A DNA stretch of 44,770 nt, from assembly GCA_947175035.1 (NCBI GenBank), contig CAMWLG010000025.1:1-44770 (forward strand), given 5' to 3'. A model generated the notes under the pieces. The model saw nothing but the letters and a program-made list of their open reading frames with translations. It was not told the DNA's origin and did no database searches. Below are positions 15,960 to 23,156 of this stretch, piece after piece. Within the stretch, counting starts at the first letter, position 1. Each line of letters opens with the position of its first letter. The stretch comes from an uncultured Lachnospiraceae bacterium (GTDB taxonomy: Bacteria; Bacillota; Clostridia; Lachnospirales; Lachnospiraceae). Position numbers and translations under genes: made by a program.

Positions 15960-17303
15960 ATGATACAGAGGTTACGGAAACAATTTATTCTCGTGGCAAT
16001 GTGCTCTATGTTCGCGGTGCTTGCAGTGATTGTGGGGAGTCTGAACGTGGCAGGCTTTTATGGTGTTGTCAGGCGGGCGGATCAGATATTGGATATGCTG
16101 GCGGAAAATAACGGGCGTTTTCCAAAAGATTTTCCTGACAGGAGCCAGTTGGAGCGCGATGATGAGCACAGAAGAGCAGAGGGGAATTCCGGCGGGGATT
16201 TTGTGCCTGAACTGCATGGGAAAAGAGATATATTTCAACAACAGGGGATGTTTCATGGTTTATCCTTGGAGACACCCTATGACACCAGATTTTTCTCCGT
16301 GAGAATGGATGAAAACGGCGGGATTGTGTCGATTGATACGGGACGAATCGCCGCCGTGGAGACCGAGGGCGCCGCTGGCTATGCTGAGCGTGTATGGGAG
16401 TTGGGGAAAAGCAGAGGGTTTCTGGGGGATTATCGCTTTCTCTGCCAAGCGGTGGAGGGGAACAGCGATTACCGGATTATCTTCGTGGATTGTGCCAGAG
16501 ATTTGAATTCCAGCCGCAGTTTGGCGGTGACCAGCGTGGGAATGTCTTTGCTGGGGCTGCTTGCCGTGTTCGTGTTGGTGCTATTTTTTTCCAAGAGAGT
16601 GTTTGTCCCGGTGGAGCAAAGCTATCGCAAACAGAAGCAGTTTGTGACGGATGCAAGCCATGAGTTGAAGACCCCGCTCACAATCATCTCCGCCAACGTG
16701 GACATTTTGGAGATGGAGGGGGAGGAGAATCAGTGGACAGCCAGCATCCGCAATCAAGTCAAGCGCTTGAGGAATCTGACGGAGCAGATGGTGACGCTCT
16801 CCCGATTGGAGGAGGAAGAGCGGCCGGCATTCACAAGCTGTCAGCTCTCCGGGCTGGCGGAGGAGACAGTGGCGGTGTTTGAGCCCTTGGCGCAGGCAAA
16901 AGGGATGAAGCTGACCACAGAGATTGCGGAGGGACTGACCTGTGTGGGGGATGAGGATAAGTTGCGCCAGATGTTGTCCCTGTTGTTGGACAATGCGCTG
17001 AAATATGCGTCAGAGCAGGGAGAGATTCTTTTCAGTCTGGCGCCTGCTAAGCGGGGCGGCAAGGCATGTATTACCCTGTGGAATACCGTGGGGGAGGACA
17101 GCGGTATCACGCTTGGGGATCAAAGTATGTTGTTTGAGCGCTTTTTTCGGCCGGATGCCTCCCGCAGCTCACAGACCGGGGGAAGCGGTATCGGGTTGTC
17201 CATCGTCAAGGTGATTGTGGAGCAGCATCGTGGCAGGATCACCGCACAGAGCGATGATGGCAAATCCATTCGTTTTATCATATTTTTAAATGGTTCTGAA
17301 TAG
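15960..17303 (+). CDS. Membrane sensor histidine kinase
   Basis: A 447-residue kinase that should phosphorylate the regulator encoded just upstream. Membrane segments at about 10-32 and 188-210 flank an extracytoplasmic sensor region of about 155 residues with no domain I recognise. The HisKA domain contains the phospho-accepting His234 in TDASHELKTPLTIISANVD; the ATP-binding domain has the N box LLLDNALKYA, FERFFRPDASR (F box) and GGSGIGLSIVKVIVEQH (G boxes). There is no obvious HAMP domain. The last codons read NGSE-stop on the 15-base string AATGGTTCTGAATAG, which recurs three times near 23071-23130. The next gene's regulatory site begins 29 bases after the stop. Confidence 0.93.
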   Translation: MIQRLRKQFILVAMCSMFAVLAVIVGSLNVAGFYGVVRRADQILDMLAENNGRFPKDFPDRSQLERDDEHRRAEGNSGGDFVPELHGKRDIFQQQGMFHGLSLETPYDTRFFSVRMDENGGIVSIDTGRIAAVETEGAAGYAERVWELGKSRGFLGDYRFLCQAVEGNSDYRIIFVDCARDLNSSRSLAVTSVGMSLLGLLAVFVLVLFFSKRVFVPVEQSYRKQKQFVTDASHELKTPLTIISANVDILEMEGEENQWTASIRNQVKRLRNLTEQMVTLSRLEEEERPAFTSCQLSGLAEETVAVFEPLAQAKGMKLTTEIAEGLTCVGDEDKLRQMLSLLLDNALKYASEQGEILFSLAPAKRGGKACITLWNTVGEDSGITLGDQSMLFERFFRPDASRSSQTGGSGIGLSIVKVIVEQHRGRITAQSDDGKSIRFIIFLNGSE

Positions 17304-17331
17304 TTTTTCACATTTTTTTCAAAATTTAAAG

Positions 17332-17357
17332 TTCATTTTAGGTTCGTCTATTAGAAT
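17332..17357 (+). promoter_or_regulatory. Putative response-regulator box and promoter of the VTC operon
   Basis: TTCATTTTAGG is followed 11 bases later by a second TTCGTC half-site (starts 17332 and 17343). The spacing of one helical turn is typical for dimers of OmpR-family regulators. A -10-like TAGAAT lies at 17352-17357, with no -35 match at the expected place, as in activator-dependent promoters. The same pattern (TTCATGATAGG then TTCATT) occurs at 30620. Confidence 0.5.
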
Positions 17358-17394
17358 GCCCATAGAGACACGGATAAAGGAGTGGATAGAGGGC

Positions 17395-18123
17395 ATGGGC
17401 TATCAGGACATTTTCAAGCGATATGAATTAAAATATCTGGTGACAAAGGAGCAGAAGGCGCTGCTCCTTCAGGCGATGGAGCCTTATATGCAGCCAGATG
17501 AGCACGGGCAGAGTCTTATATGCAACATCTATTTTGACACGCCGGATTACCTGCTGGTGCAGCGTTCTTTGGAATCTCCCGTGTATAAGGAGAAGCTCAG
17601 GCTGCGAAGCTACGGGACGGCGAACCATGATGGCGAGGTGTTCTTGGAATTAAAGAAGAAATACAAGGGTGTGGTTTATAAGCGCCGTGTCGGCCTTCGG
17701 GAACAGGAGGCCATGGATTATCTGGTCAAGGGAAGGCCCTTGCACAAAAGAAATCAGATTATCGACGAGATGGATTATTTTCGGGGAATGTATCAGGGGC
17801 TTGCCCCTGCGGTATTTCTCTCCTATGAGCGGGAGGCATTTTATGGTCGGGAGGACAGGGAACTGCGGATCACTTTTGATGAAAATATTCTGTGGCGGCA
17901 GGAGGCACTGTCACTGTGCGCAGGGGCTTACGGCAGTCCCATATTACAGCCGGGCACTGCGTTGATGGAGGTCAAGATTGCATCCGCCATGCCGATGTGG
18001 TTGTGTGAATTATTATCGGAAAATGCTATTTTTAAAACACGTTTTTCCAAATACGGAAATGCCTATTGTCAGATGAGGGCAATGGAGGAAGAAAAGGAGC
18101 TGGGAGGAAGAAAATATGCTTAA
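17395..18123 (+). CDS. VTC-domain protein, polyphosphate-polymerase-like
   Basis: A 242-residue VTC domain, a CYTH-superfamily tunnel fold which in yeast Vtc4 polymerises polyphosphate from ATP. Visible basic and acidic tunnel residues: FKRYELKYLVT, NIYFDTPDY, EKLRLRSYG, VFLELKKKYKGVVYKRRV, FLSYEREAF, RITFDENI and the C-terminal TALMEVKIASAMP with its metal-binding Glu. I chose ATG 17395 because the promoter-like element at 17352-17357 overlaps an upstream ATG (17356) and AAGGAG lies 12 bases before 17395; the spacing is long, so the start is moderately sure. It overlaps the DUF4956 gene by eight bases, implying translational coupling. VTC and DUF4956 genes often occur together; whether this bacterial form makes polyphosphate is not established from sequence. 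Confidence 0.85.
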   Translation: MGYQDIFKRYELKYLVTKEQKALLLQAMEPYMQPDEHGQSLICNIYFDTPDYLLVQRSLESPVYKEKLRLRSYGTANHDGEVFLELKKKYKGVVYKRRVGLREQEAMDYLVKGRPLHKRNQIIDEMDYFRGMYQGLAPAVFLSYEREAFYGREDRELRITFDENILWRQEALSLCAGAYGSPILQPGTALMEVKIASAMPMWLCELLSENAIFKTRFSKYGNAYCQMRAMEEEKELGGRKYA

Positions 18124-18808
18124 CAATTTATTCAGGGGAGTGTTTGACACAAGTGTAGAGAGTGTGATTTCAGTGGAAAAATTCTTATTATGCATCGTGG
18201 TATCGCTGCTGATCGGGTTGTTTCTCGCGGTGGTACATGGATATAAAAGCCGTCACAGCCAAAGCTTCCTGGTGACGTTGGCGTTACTGCCTGCGGTGGT
18301 CTGTGTGGTGATCATGATGGTAAACGGCAATGTGGGGGCCGGGGTAGCCGTGGCAGGTGCGTTTAGTTTGGTGCGCTTTCGCTCGGCGCCAGGGTCCGCA
18401 AGGGAGATCAGCGCTATTTTTCTCTCCATGGGGGCGGGGCTGATTGCAGGCATGGGATATCTTGCCTATGCAGCGTTGTTTGTGTTGATTTTGGGGACGT
18501 TTAGTTTCCTGTATAATTGGTTTTGTAAGTGGCAGGAGAGCAGGAACACTTCTAAGATTCTGCATGTCACCATTCCGGAAAATCTGGATTACGGTCAGGT
18601 GTTTGACGAGATTTTAGAACAGTTTACCAAAAGTTATGAACTGATGAGCGTGAAAACCTCCAATATGGGAAGTTTATTCAAACTAACCTATCAGATTGAG
18701 ATGAAAAGGGATGTGTCAGAGAAGGAATTTATTGACAAGCTGCGCTGTCGGAATGGGAATCTGGAGATTATGCTCTCCAGAAGAGAGACCCCGGTGTGTG
18801 AATTATAA
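18116..18808 (+). CDS. DUF4956 membrane protein
   Basis: A 230-residue membrane protein of the DUF4956 family. About four hydrophobic segments occupy residues 22-42, 52-72, 78-90 and 100-135. Between them lies VAGAFSLVRFRSAPGSAREISAIF, a strongly conserved family motif with Arg residues. The C-terminal 85 residues are soluble (HVTIPENLDYGQVFDEIL...), resembling a small ferredoxin-like domain. The gene starts inside the end of the VTC gene. The family is repeatedly seen with VTC-domain proteins, so it may form the membrane partner or channel of a polyphosphate-related complex; that role is inferred and not demonstrated. Confidence 0.85.
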   Translation: MLNNLFRGVFDTSVESVISVEKFLLCIVVSLLIGLFLAVVHGYKSRHSQSFLVTLALLPAVVCVVIMMVNGNVGAGVAVAGAFSLVRFRSAPGSAREISAIFLSMGAGLIAGMGYLAYAALFVLILGTFSFLYNWFCKWQESRNTSKILHVTIPENLDYGQVFDEILEQFTKSYELMSVKTSNMGSLFKLTYQIEMKRDVSEKEFIDKLRCRNGNLEIMLSRRETPVCEL

Positions 18809-18837
18809 TAGGTTTGGAATGTGGAGGTTTGGAGAGC

Positions 18838-20610
18838 ATGAAATATTTTAGGATAGGAAAAAAATGGAAAAAGGGATGGAAAAAGACAGCTTTGGCGGTA
18901 AGTATGTCTGCTTCCTTGTTGTTAGGAGGCTGTGGAGCGGCTGATAGCATGGTGACGGGACAGGATTCGCTGGCACCGTTGGTCACAACAGCGGGAAGCA
19001 GCGTGGTCGGTCAGGTGACGCTTTTGGACGTGTCGGATATGTTCAGCAACAGGGACAGGGAGATCGGCTATGACGAGATGAAGAGCGTGCGCATTGCGCT
19101 TACCGGGGACAGTGCCCAGGCGGATTCGGAGAATGTGCGGATAGACGGCAATATAGTGACGATTGTCTCTGATGGATGTTATATTTTGTCTGGGAGCTTG
19201 CAGGGACAGATTGTCATCCAAGCAAAGGATACAGATAAGATTCATCTGGTGTTGGATGGGGCGGAAGTTTCCAGCCGGAGCAGTGCGGCATTGTATGTGA
19301 GCCAGGCGGATAAGGTGTTCGTGACCACCACGGCGGAGAGTGAGAATTTGTTTGAGACCGTGGGGGAATATGTGGCGATTGACGAGCACAATATTGACGG
19401 GGCGGTATTCTCCAGAGAGGATATCACCTTTAACGGGGAGGGAATGCTCAATGTAGTCTCCGTCACGGGAAATGGAATTGTCAGCAAGGATGATTTGGTG
19501 ATTACTGGAGGAAATTATGAAATCAGCGCGGGCAAGCATGGTCTGGAGGGCAAGGACAGCGTGCGCATTGAGAATGGCGATATTGTGATTAACGCGGCGG
19601 TGGACGGCATTCATTCCGGAAATGATGAGGATGAGACTGTGGGCTACACTTATATCGCGGGTGGCAATATCACGCTGACGGTGCAGGATGACGGGATTCA
19701 CTCGGATACGCAGCTGGTAATCGCGGGTGGCAATATCCATGTAGTCGAGAGTTATGAAGGTCTGGAGGGTACGAGCATTGAGATTGCCGGTGGAGAGATC
19801 TCGATTCGGTCCAGTGATGACGGATTGAACGCCGCGGGCGGCAATGACGGAAGCGGGGCGAAGGGGCGCTTTGGAGACGATCCCTTTGTGTCGAATGACA
19901 ATAATAGGATTATTATTTCTGGCGGAACGGTCACCGTGGATGCCGACGGGGACGGATTGGATTCCAACGGCAACTTCTTTGTCTATGGTGGAGAGATCGT
20001 TGTCTATGGTCCTGAAAATGGAGGAAACGGTGCGTTGGATTTTAACGGAGAGGCGGCGATTAGCGGCGGCACCGTGATTGCGCTCGGTGCGAGTCAGATG
20101 GCACAGAATTTTGGAGCTGATTCGGGACAATGTGCGATTCTGGTGAATATTCAAGGGATGCAGTCCGCGGGCTCCATGGTGGAGTTAAAAAATGCCGCCG
20201 GGGAGACGCTCTTAAGCTGTGTGGCGAAGAAATCCTATAATTCTGCGGTGTTTAGCTGCCCAGAGATTCAAGTGGGTCAGACTTACACGGTGGTGATGGG
20301 TGAGGAGACCACGGAGTTGGAGATGACAGAGACAATCTACGGGAGCGGCATGGGCTTTGGCGGCGGACACGGCGGTGGAGGTTTTGACGGCGGACGCGGT
20401 AAGGGCGAGAAGCCGGGTTTCGATGGTGAGAGAGGAGAAAAGCCGGATTTTGGCGGCAGGGAAGGATTTGAAGGCAAGGGCGGACGCAGGGAGTTTGGCG
20501 GCGAGATGCCGGAAATGCCAAGTGGCGAGATGCCGAATGGGATGCCTCCGGAATTGCCGGAGGGCGAGATGCCAAAGGGCGAACCGCCTCAGATGCCGAA
20601 CGGGATATAA
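18838..20610 (+). CDS. Surface lipoprotein with carbohydrate-binding beta-helix (Cthe_2159-like)
   Basis: A 590-residue exported lipoprotein: basic start, hydrophobic stretch and lipobox LLLGGC (Cys at about 32). Residues about 70-470 form a right-handed beta-helix with short recurring turns such as GGNITLTVQDDGIHSDT, GGEISIRSSDDGLNAAGG and GGTVTVDADGDGLDSNG. These Asp-rich turns are those expected to bind calcium in the Cthe_2159 carbohydrate-binding family. The last 80 residues are a low-complexity Gly/Glu/Pro/Met tail (GEMPEMPSGEMPNGMPPELP), perhaps a flexible wall-spanning or adhesive region. ATG 18838 has GGAGG ten bases upstream. It is the last gene of the VTC-DUF4956 operon, which is a recurrent neighbourhood, so it may act at the surface under the same two-component control. 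Confidence 0.85.
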   Translation: MKYFRIGKKWKKGWKKTALAVSMSASLLLGGCGAADSMVTGQDSLAPLVTTAGSSVVGQVTLLDVSDMFSNRDREIGYDEMKSVRIALTGDSAQADSENVRIDGNIVTIVSDGCYILSGSLQGQIVIQAKDTDKIHLVLDGAEVSSRSSAALYVSQADKVFVTTTAESENLFETVGEYVAIDEHNIDGAVFSREDITFNGEGMLNVVSVTGNGIVSKDDLVITGGNYEISAGKHGLEGKDSVRIENGDIVINAAVDGIHSGNDEDETVGYTYIAGGNITLTVQDDGIHSDTQLVIAGGNIHVVESYEGLEGTSIEIAGGEISIRSSDDGLNAAGGNDGSGAKGRFGDDPFVSNDNNRIIISGGTVTVDADGDGLDSNGNFFVYGGEIVVYGPENGGNGALDFNGEAAISGGTVIALGASQMAQNFGADSGQCAILVNIQGMQSAGSMVELKNAAGETLLSCVAKKSYNSAVFSCPEIQVGQTYTVVMGEETTELEMTETIYGSGMGFGGGHGGGGFDGGRGKGEKPGFDGERGEKPDFGGREGFEGKGGRREFGGEMPEMPSGEMPNGMPPELPEGEMPKGEPPQMPNGI

Positions 20611-20719
20611 TATGCAGGTGGAATGGAGGGGGATTTTTCTAAAATAATTGAAAAACAATGGATAAAAATTTCGCTTTATGGTACTATATTATTAATAGCA
20701 TTTAGAAAGGATGATATAT

Positions 20720-20878
20720 ATGGCAACGGCAACAGCTACAAATAAAACTGAAAATGCATATACAATAGATGATGCTATGAATGTACTCTTTGGAAAACTT
20801 GATGAAGCGATTGACGATATGGAGAACGGAAGAGTACAGACCATAGAAGAAGCATGGGAAGAGATTGATGGCATATAA
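20720..20878 (+). CDS. Antitoxin of a RelE/ParE-type pair
   Basis: A 52-residue acidic protein: MATATATNKTENAYTIDD, then a helical MNVLFGKLDEAIDDMENG and TIEEAWEEIDGI at the C-terminus. Ribosome site AGAAAGG lies nine bases before ATG 20720; ATG 20711 is in frame but too close to that site. Its stop is nine bases before the toxin ATG. The C-terminal T-x-E-E-A-W-E-E-I pattern is what is seen in small antitoxins that wrap a ParE/RelE toxin. I see no DNA-binding motif in the short N-terminus, so autoregulation is uncertain. AT-rich relative to the flanking operons, consistent with acquisition by transfer. Confidence 0.75.
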   Translation: MATATATNKTENAYTIDDAMNVLFGKLDEAIDDMENGRVQTIEEAWEEIDGI

Positions 20879-20887
20879 GGAGTATAG

Positions 20888-21226
20888 ATGAATAAGCGGT
20901 ATAAAGTTGTAATCGCTCAGAGTGGTAAAAACGATGTAAAAAACAAAAAACGCTATATCATCCAAAATTTTAAGTATCGGGAATATGCTGAAAATTTCTC
21001 TTTAAAAATTAAAAAAGCTGCCAAAGAATTAGCCATTTTTCCAACCAGCCACAAAGTAACAGGTTTTCAATATCGTGGGTATGACATTTATATGAAACCA
21101 CAAAGCAATCATTTACTGTTTTATACGATAGATGAAAACAGGGATGTAGTAACGGTACTCCGTGTCTTGCAGGATGGTATGGATTGGGAATATATAATTG
21201 AGCAGTGGATTCAGATAAATACATAA
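20888..21226 (+). CDS. RelE/ParE-family toxin
   Basis: A 112-residue basic protein with the small RelE/ParE fold: N-terminal strand YKVVIAQSGKNDVKNKKRYI, two helices with EYAENFSLKIKKAAKELAIFP, then the strand block GYDIYMKPQSNHLLFYTID and DVVTVLRVLQDGMDWEYII. The IFPTSHKVTG and RVLQDGMD segments correspond to the usual Fp..g and RvlH.rrD positions. Members either cut mRNA on the ribosome (RelE) or poison gyrase (ParE); the sequence does not let me choose. Coupled to the antitoxin gene nine bases upstream and followed by a terminator, so it is a compact stand-alone module between two envelope-related blocks. Confidence 0.85.
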   Translation: MNKRYKVVIAQSGKNDVKNKKRYIIQNFKYREYAENFSLKIKKAAKELAIFPTSHKVTGFQYRGYDIYMKPQSNHLLFYTIDENRDVVTVLRVLQDGMDWEYIIEQWIQINT

Positions 21227-21234
21227 TGTATGAA

Positions 21235-21275
21235 AATAGGCTACCTGCACATTGAATGAGTGTAAGTAGCCTATT
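21235..21275 (+). terminator. Intrinsic terminator after the toxin-antitoxin pair
   Basis: A 10-bp perfect stem AATAGGCTAC/GTAGCCTATT over a 21-base loop, followed by AAATTTT, nine bases after the toxin stop. Confidence 0.7.
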
Positions 21276-21393
21276 AAATTTTGCAAAAATGGGTTTTTTT
21301 GATAGGAAAATTTTGTATTTAGAGGCGGCTTCCGAGCTTTGCCAGTCTTGGATCTGCCTTTTGTTTTTACTATGGGAAGATATCCCACCTCTC

Positions 21394-21422
21394 TTGTCAT
21401 AACCCATAAAAAATGCTAAAAT
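21394..21422 (+). promoter_or_regulatory. Promoter of the GT39-like gene
   Basis: -35 TTGTCA (21394-21399), 17-base spacer, -10 TAAAAT (21417-21422). The -10 covers the in-frame ATG at 21421, which therefore cannot be the start codon used from this promoter. Confidence 0.6.
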
Positions 21423-21477
21423 GGCAAAAGCAGGAATGAGTCTGCGCCTGCCTAGTATGGATGCGTGTGAGGGTATG

Positions 21478-23085
21478 ATGAGCCATAAAAAATCTCTGAT
21501 GATATTTTGGGTGATACTGATATTGGCGGTTGTTACAAGGGTGTTTTGTTTTGGGACGATTCCCTTTGGGGTCAATCAGGACGAGGCCATGGGGGCGGTG
21601 GATGCCTGGGCATTGTCATTGTACGGGACAGACCGCTTTGGGGTGAGTATGCCCGTGCATTTTAGTGCGTGGCAGGTGAGCCAAATGAGCGTGCTGCTGT
21701 CTTATCTGATGGTGCCGTTCCTGTGGGTGTTCGGGTTCTCTACATGGGTTATCCGGCTGCCCATGCTGCTTGCCAGTGTGGGTGGTGTGGTGTTGATGTA
21801 TCTGGTTGGGAAGCGGCTTTGGGACGTTCGGTTTGGGCTGGCAGTCATGGCTCTCGCCGCCGTCAATCCCTGGCATTTTATGCAGAGCAGATGGTCGATC
21901 GACTGCAATCTGTTTCCGCATGTTTTTTTACTTGCCTTTTATCTCTTGCTCTTGGGATTGGAGAGGAGGAGATATCTGTATTTATCTATGTTTTTCTTTG
22001 GGTTGACCTTTTATTGTTATGGTATCGCGGTGTATTCCGTGACGCCGTTTTTGGCGGTGTTTGCCCTTTGGGGCTTGCGCAGGAAAGTATTTTCCATTCG
22101 GGAGATATTGATATCCTGCGTGATATTCAGTTTGACGGCACTGCCTGAGGTTGTGGTGTTAGCCATCAATCTGTTCCATCTGGATACGATTCACCTGGGA
22201 TCGTTTACGTTGAGCAATTTTCCGCAGACGGTTCGGGGAAATGATATTTTATTTTTAAACTTTTCTTGGAAGCAATTGGCGACGAATCTTTGGTTTACTG
22301 TGAAAAGTGCTTTTTTGCAACTTCCGGACTATTGGTTTAATGCGATTCCGGCATTTGGGCCCATGTATCATATCAGCATCCCGTTTATGGCAATCGGAAT
22401 GGTATTGTGGACAAAGGATCTGTTCAGGGAGAAGAATGACAAGAAATGGGCGGGAATGCTGGCCCTTTGGGGATTCCTGCTTATGGGGATCTGGGTCGGT
22501 ATCATCACGCGGGAGGTGAATGTAAATCGCATTAATATTATTTTTTATCCGTTGATATTCGTCTGTGGTTATTGCCTCTGTAAGCTGGCGGATGTCAAAA
22601 AAAATTGGGCGATTGCAGCAGGAGCGCTCTATGCTTTGTGTGGCGTGTTGTTTTTGGGGGCATATTTTACGGTTTATCCCGGGGAGAGCGCGCAATACTA
22701 TAATGGAGAGTTCTTGGAGGCGGCCCGGATTGCGGACAGGCAGGAATATGACAGTCTGTATATTACCGGGAATATGGGATGGCAGTTTAACCAGTCCATG
22801 GCGGAGATCTTGACCCAGTACGCTTGTCAAATTGATGCAAAATATTATCAGGAGGAAACGCTTGTCACGGGGGGACGACAGCTTCTTCCTTATTCCGAGA
22901 GATACCATTACATTAATATGAGTCAGTTTGACTGGGAAAACTGTGACAGGGAGGGGCTATATCTCTTGCAGGAGCAGGAGGTTGGTGCTATTCCGCTAGA
23001 GTATGAGGTGCTTGCTCAGGTTGGGCAGTTTTATATTTTGAAAATTGAAGCTGCGCAGCAGCATTTTGCGAATGGTTCTGAATAG
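21478..23085 (+). CDS. GT39/ArnT-like polytopic glycosyltransferase
   Basis: A roughly 535-residue membrane protein with about ten or more hydrophobic segments, a GT-C fold. The first extracytoplasmic loop holds GVNQDEAMG, the Asp-Glu pair where PMT/ArnT enzymes have their catalytic acid, followed by LYGTDRFGVSMPVHF. Later conserved pieces are RLPMLLAS and NPWHFMQSRWSIDCNL, and a soluble C-terminal domain (MSQFDWENCDREGLYLLQEQE). Such enzymes move a sugar from a polyprenyl phosphate donor to an envelope acceptor; the substrates are unknown. It is a paralogue of the minus-strand protein at 28999-30585. The start is uncertain: GAGGG lies just before ATG 21475/21478; 21457 is also in frame. The final codons are NGSE-stop inside a tandem repeat. 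Confidence 0.75.
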   Translation: MSHKKSLMIFWVILILAVVTRVFCFGTIPFGVNQDEAMGAVDAWALSLYGTDRFGVSMPVHFSAWQVSQMSVLLSYLMVPFLWVFGFSTWVIRLPMLLASVGGVVLMYLVGKRLWDVRFGLAVMALAAVNPWHFMQSRWSIDCNLFPHVFLLAFYLLLLGLERRRYLYLSMFFFGLTFYCYGIAVYSVTPFLAVFALWGLRRKVFSIREILISCVIFSLTALPEVVVLAINLFHLDTIHLGSFTLSNFPQTVRGNDILFLNFSWKQLATNLWFTVKSAFLQLPDYWFNAIPAFGPMYHISIPFMAIGMVLWTKDLFREKNDKKWAGMLALWGFLLMGIWVGIITREVNVNRINIIFYPLIFVCGYCLCKLADVKKNWAIAAGALYALCGVLFLGAYFTVYPGESAQYYNGEFLEAARIADRQEYDSLYITGNMGWQFNQSMAEILTQYACQIDAKYYQEETLVTGGRQLLPYSERYHYINMSQFDWENCDREGLYLLQEQEVGAIPLEYEVLAQVGQFYILKIEAAQQHFANGSE

Positions 23086-23130
23086 CCTGAGAAAATGGTT
23101 CTGAATAGCATGGGAAATGGTTCTGAATAG
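23071..23130 (+). repeat. Tandem ~22-bp repeat with core AATGGTTCTGAATAG
   Basis: The 15-base core occurs at 23071-23085, 23094-23108 and 23116-23130, separated by similar spacers of seven to eight bases (CCTGAGAA, CATGGGA). The first copy provides the last codons and stop of the GT39-like gene. A fourth identical core forms the last codons and stop of the histidine kinase (17289-17303). The array ends 12 bases before the ribosome-site region of the next gene. Confidence 0.8.
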
Positions 23131-23156
23131 CATGGAAAACCGTGAGGAGATGGATT

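Noticed and set aside
21280..21393. Possible regulatory RNA in the 110 bases before the GT39-like promoter
   Set aside because: Only weak, short stems (such as TGGGA/TCCCA) are visible and nothing matches a known class.
23071..23130. Possible CRISPR-like array
   Set aside because: Only three units with 7-8-base gaps that resemble each other; repeat and spacer lengths do not fit CRISPR, and no cas genes are present. It is a simple tandem repeat.
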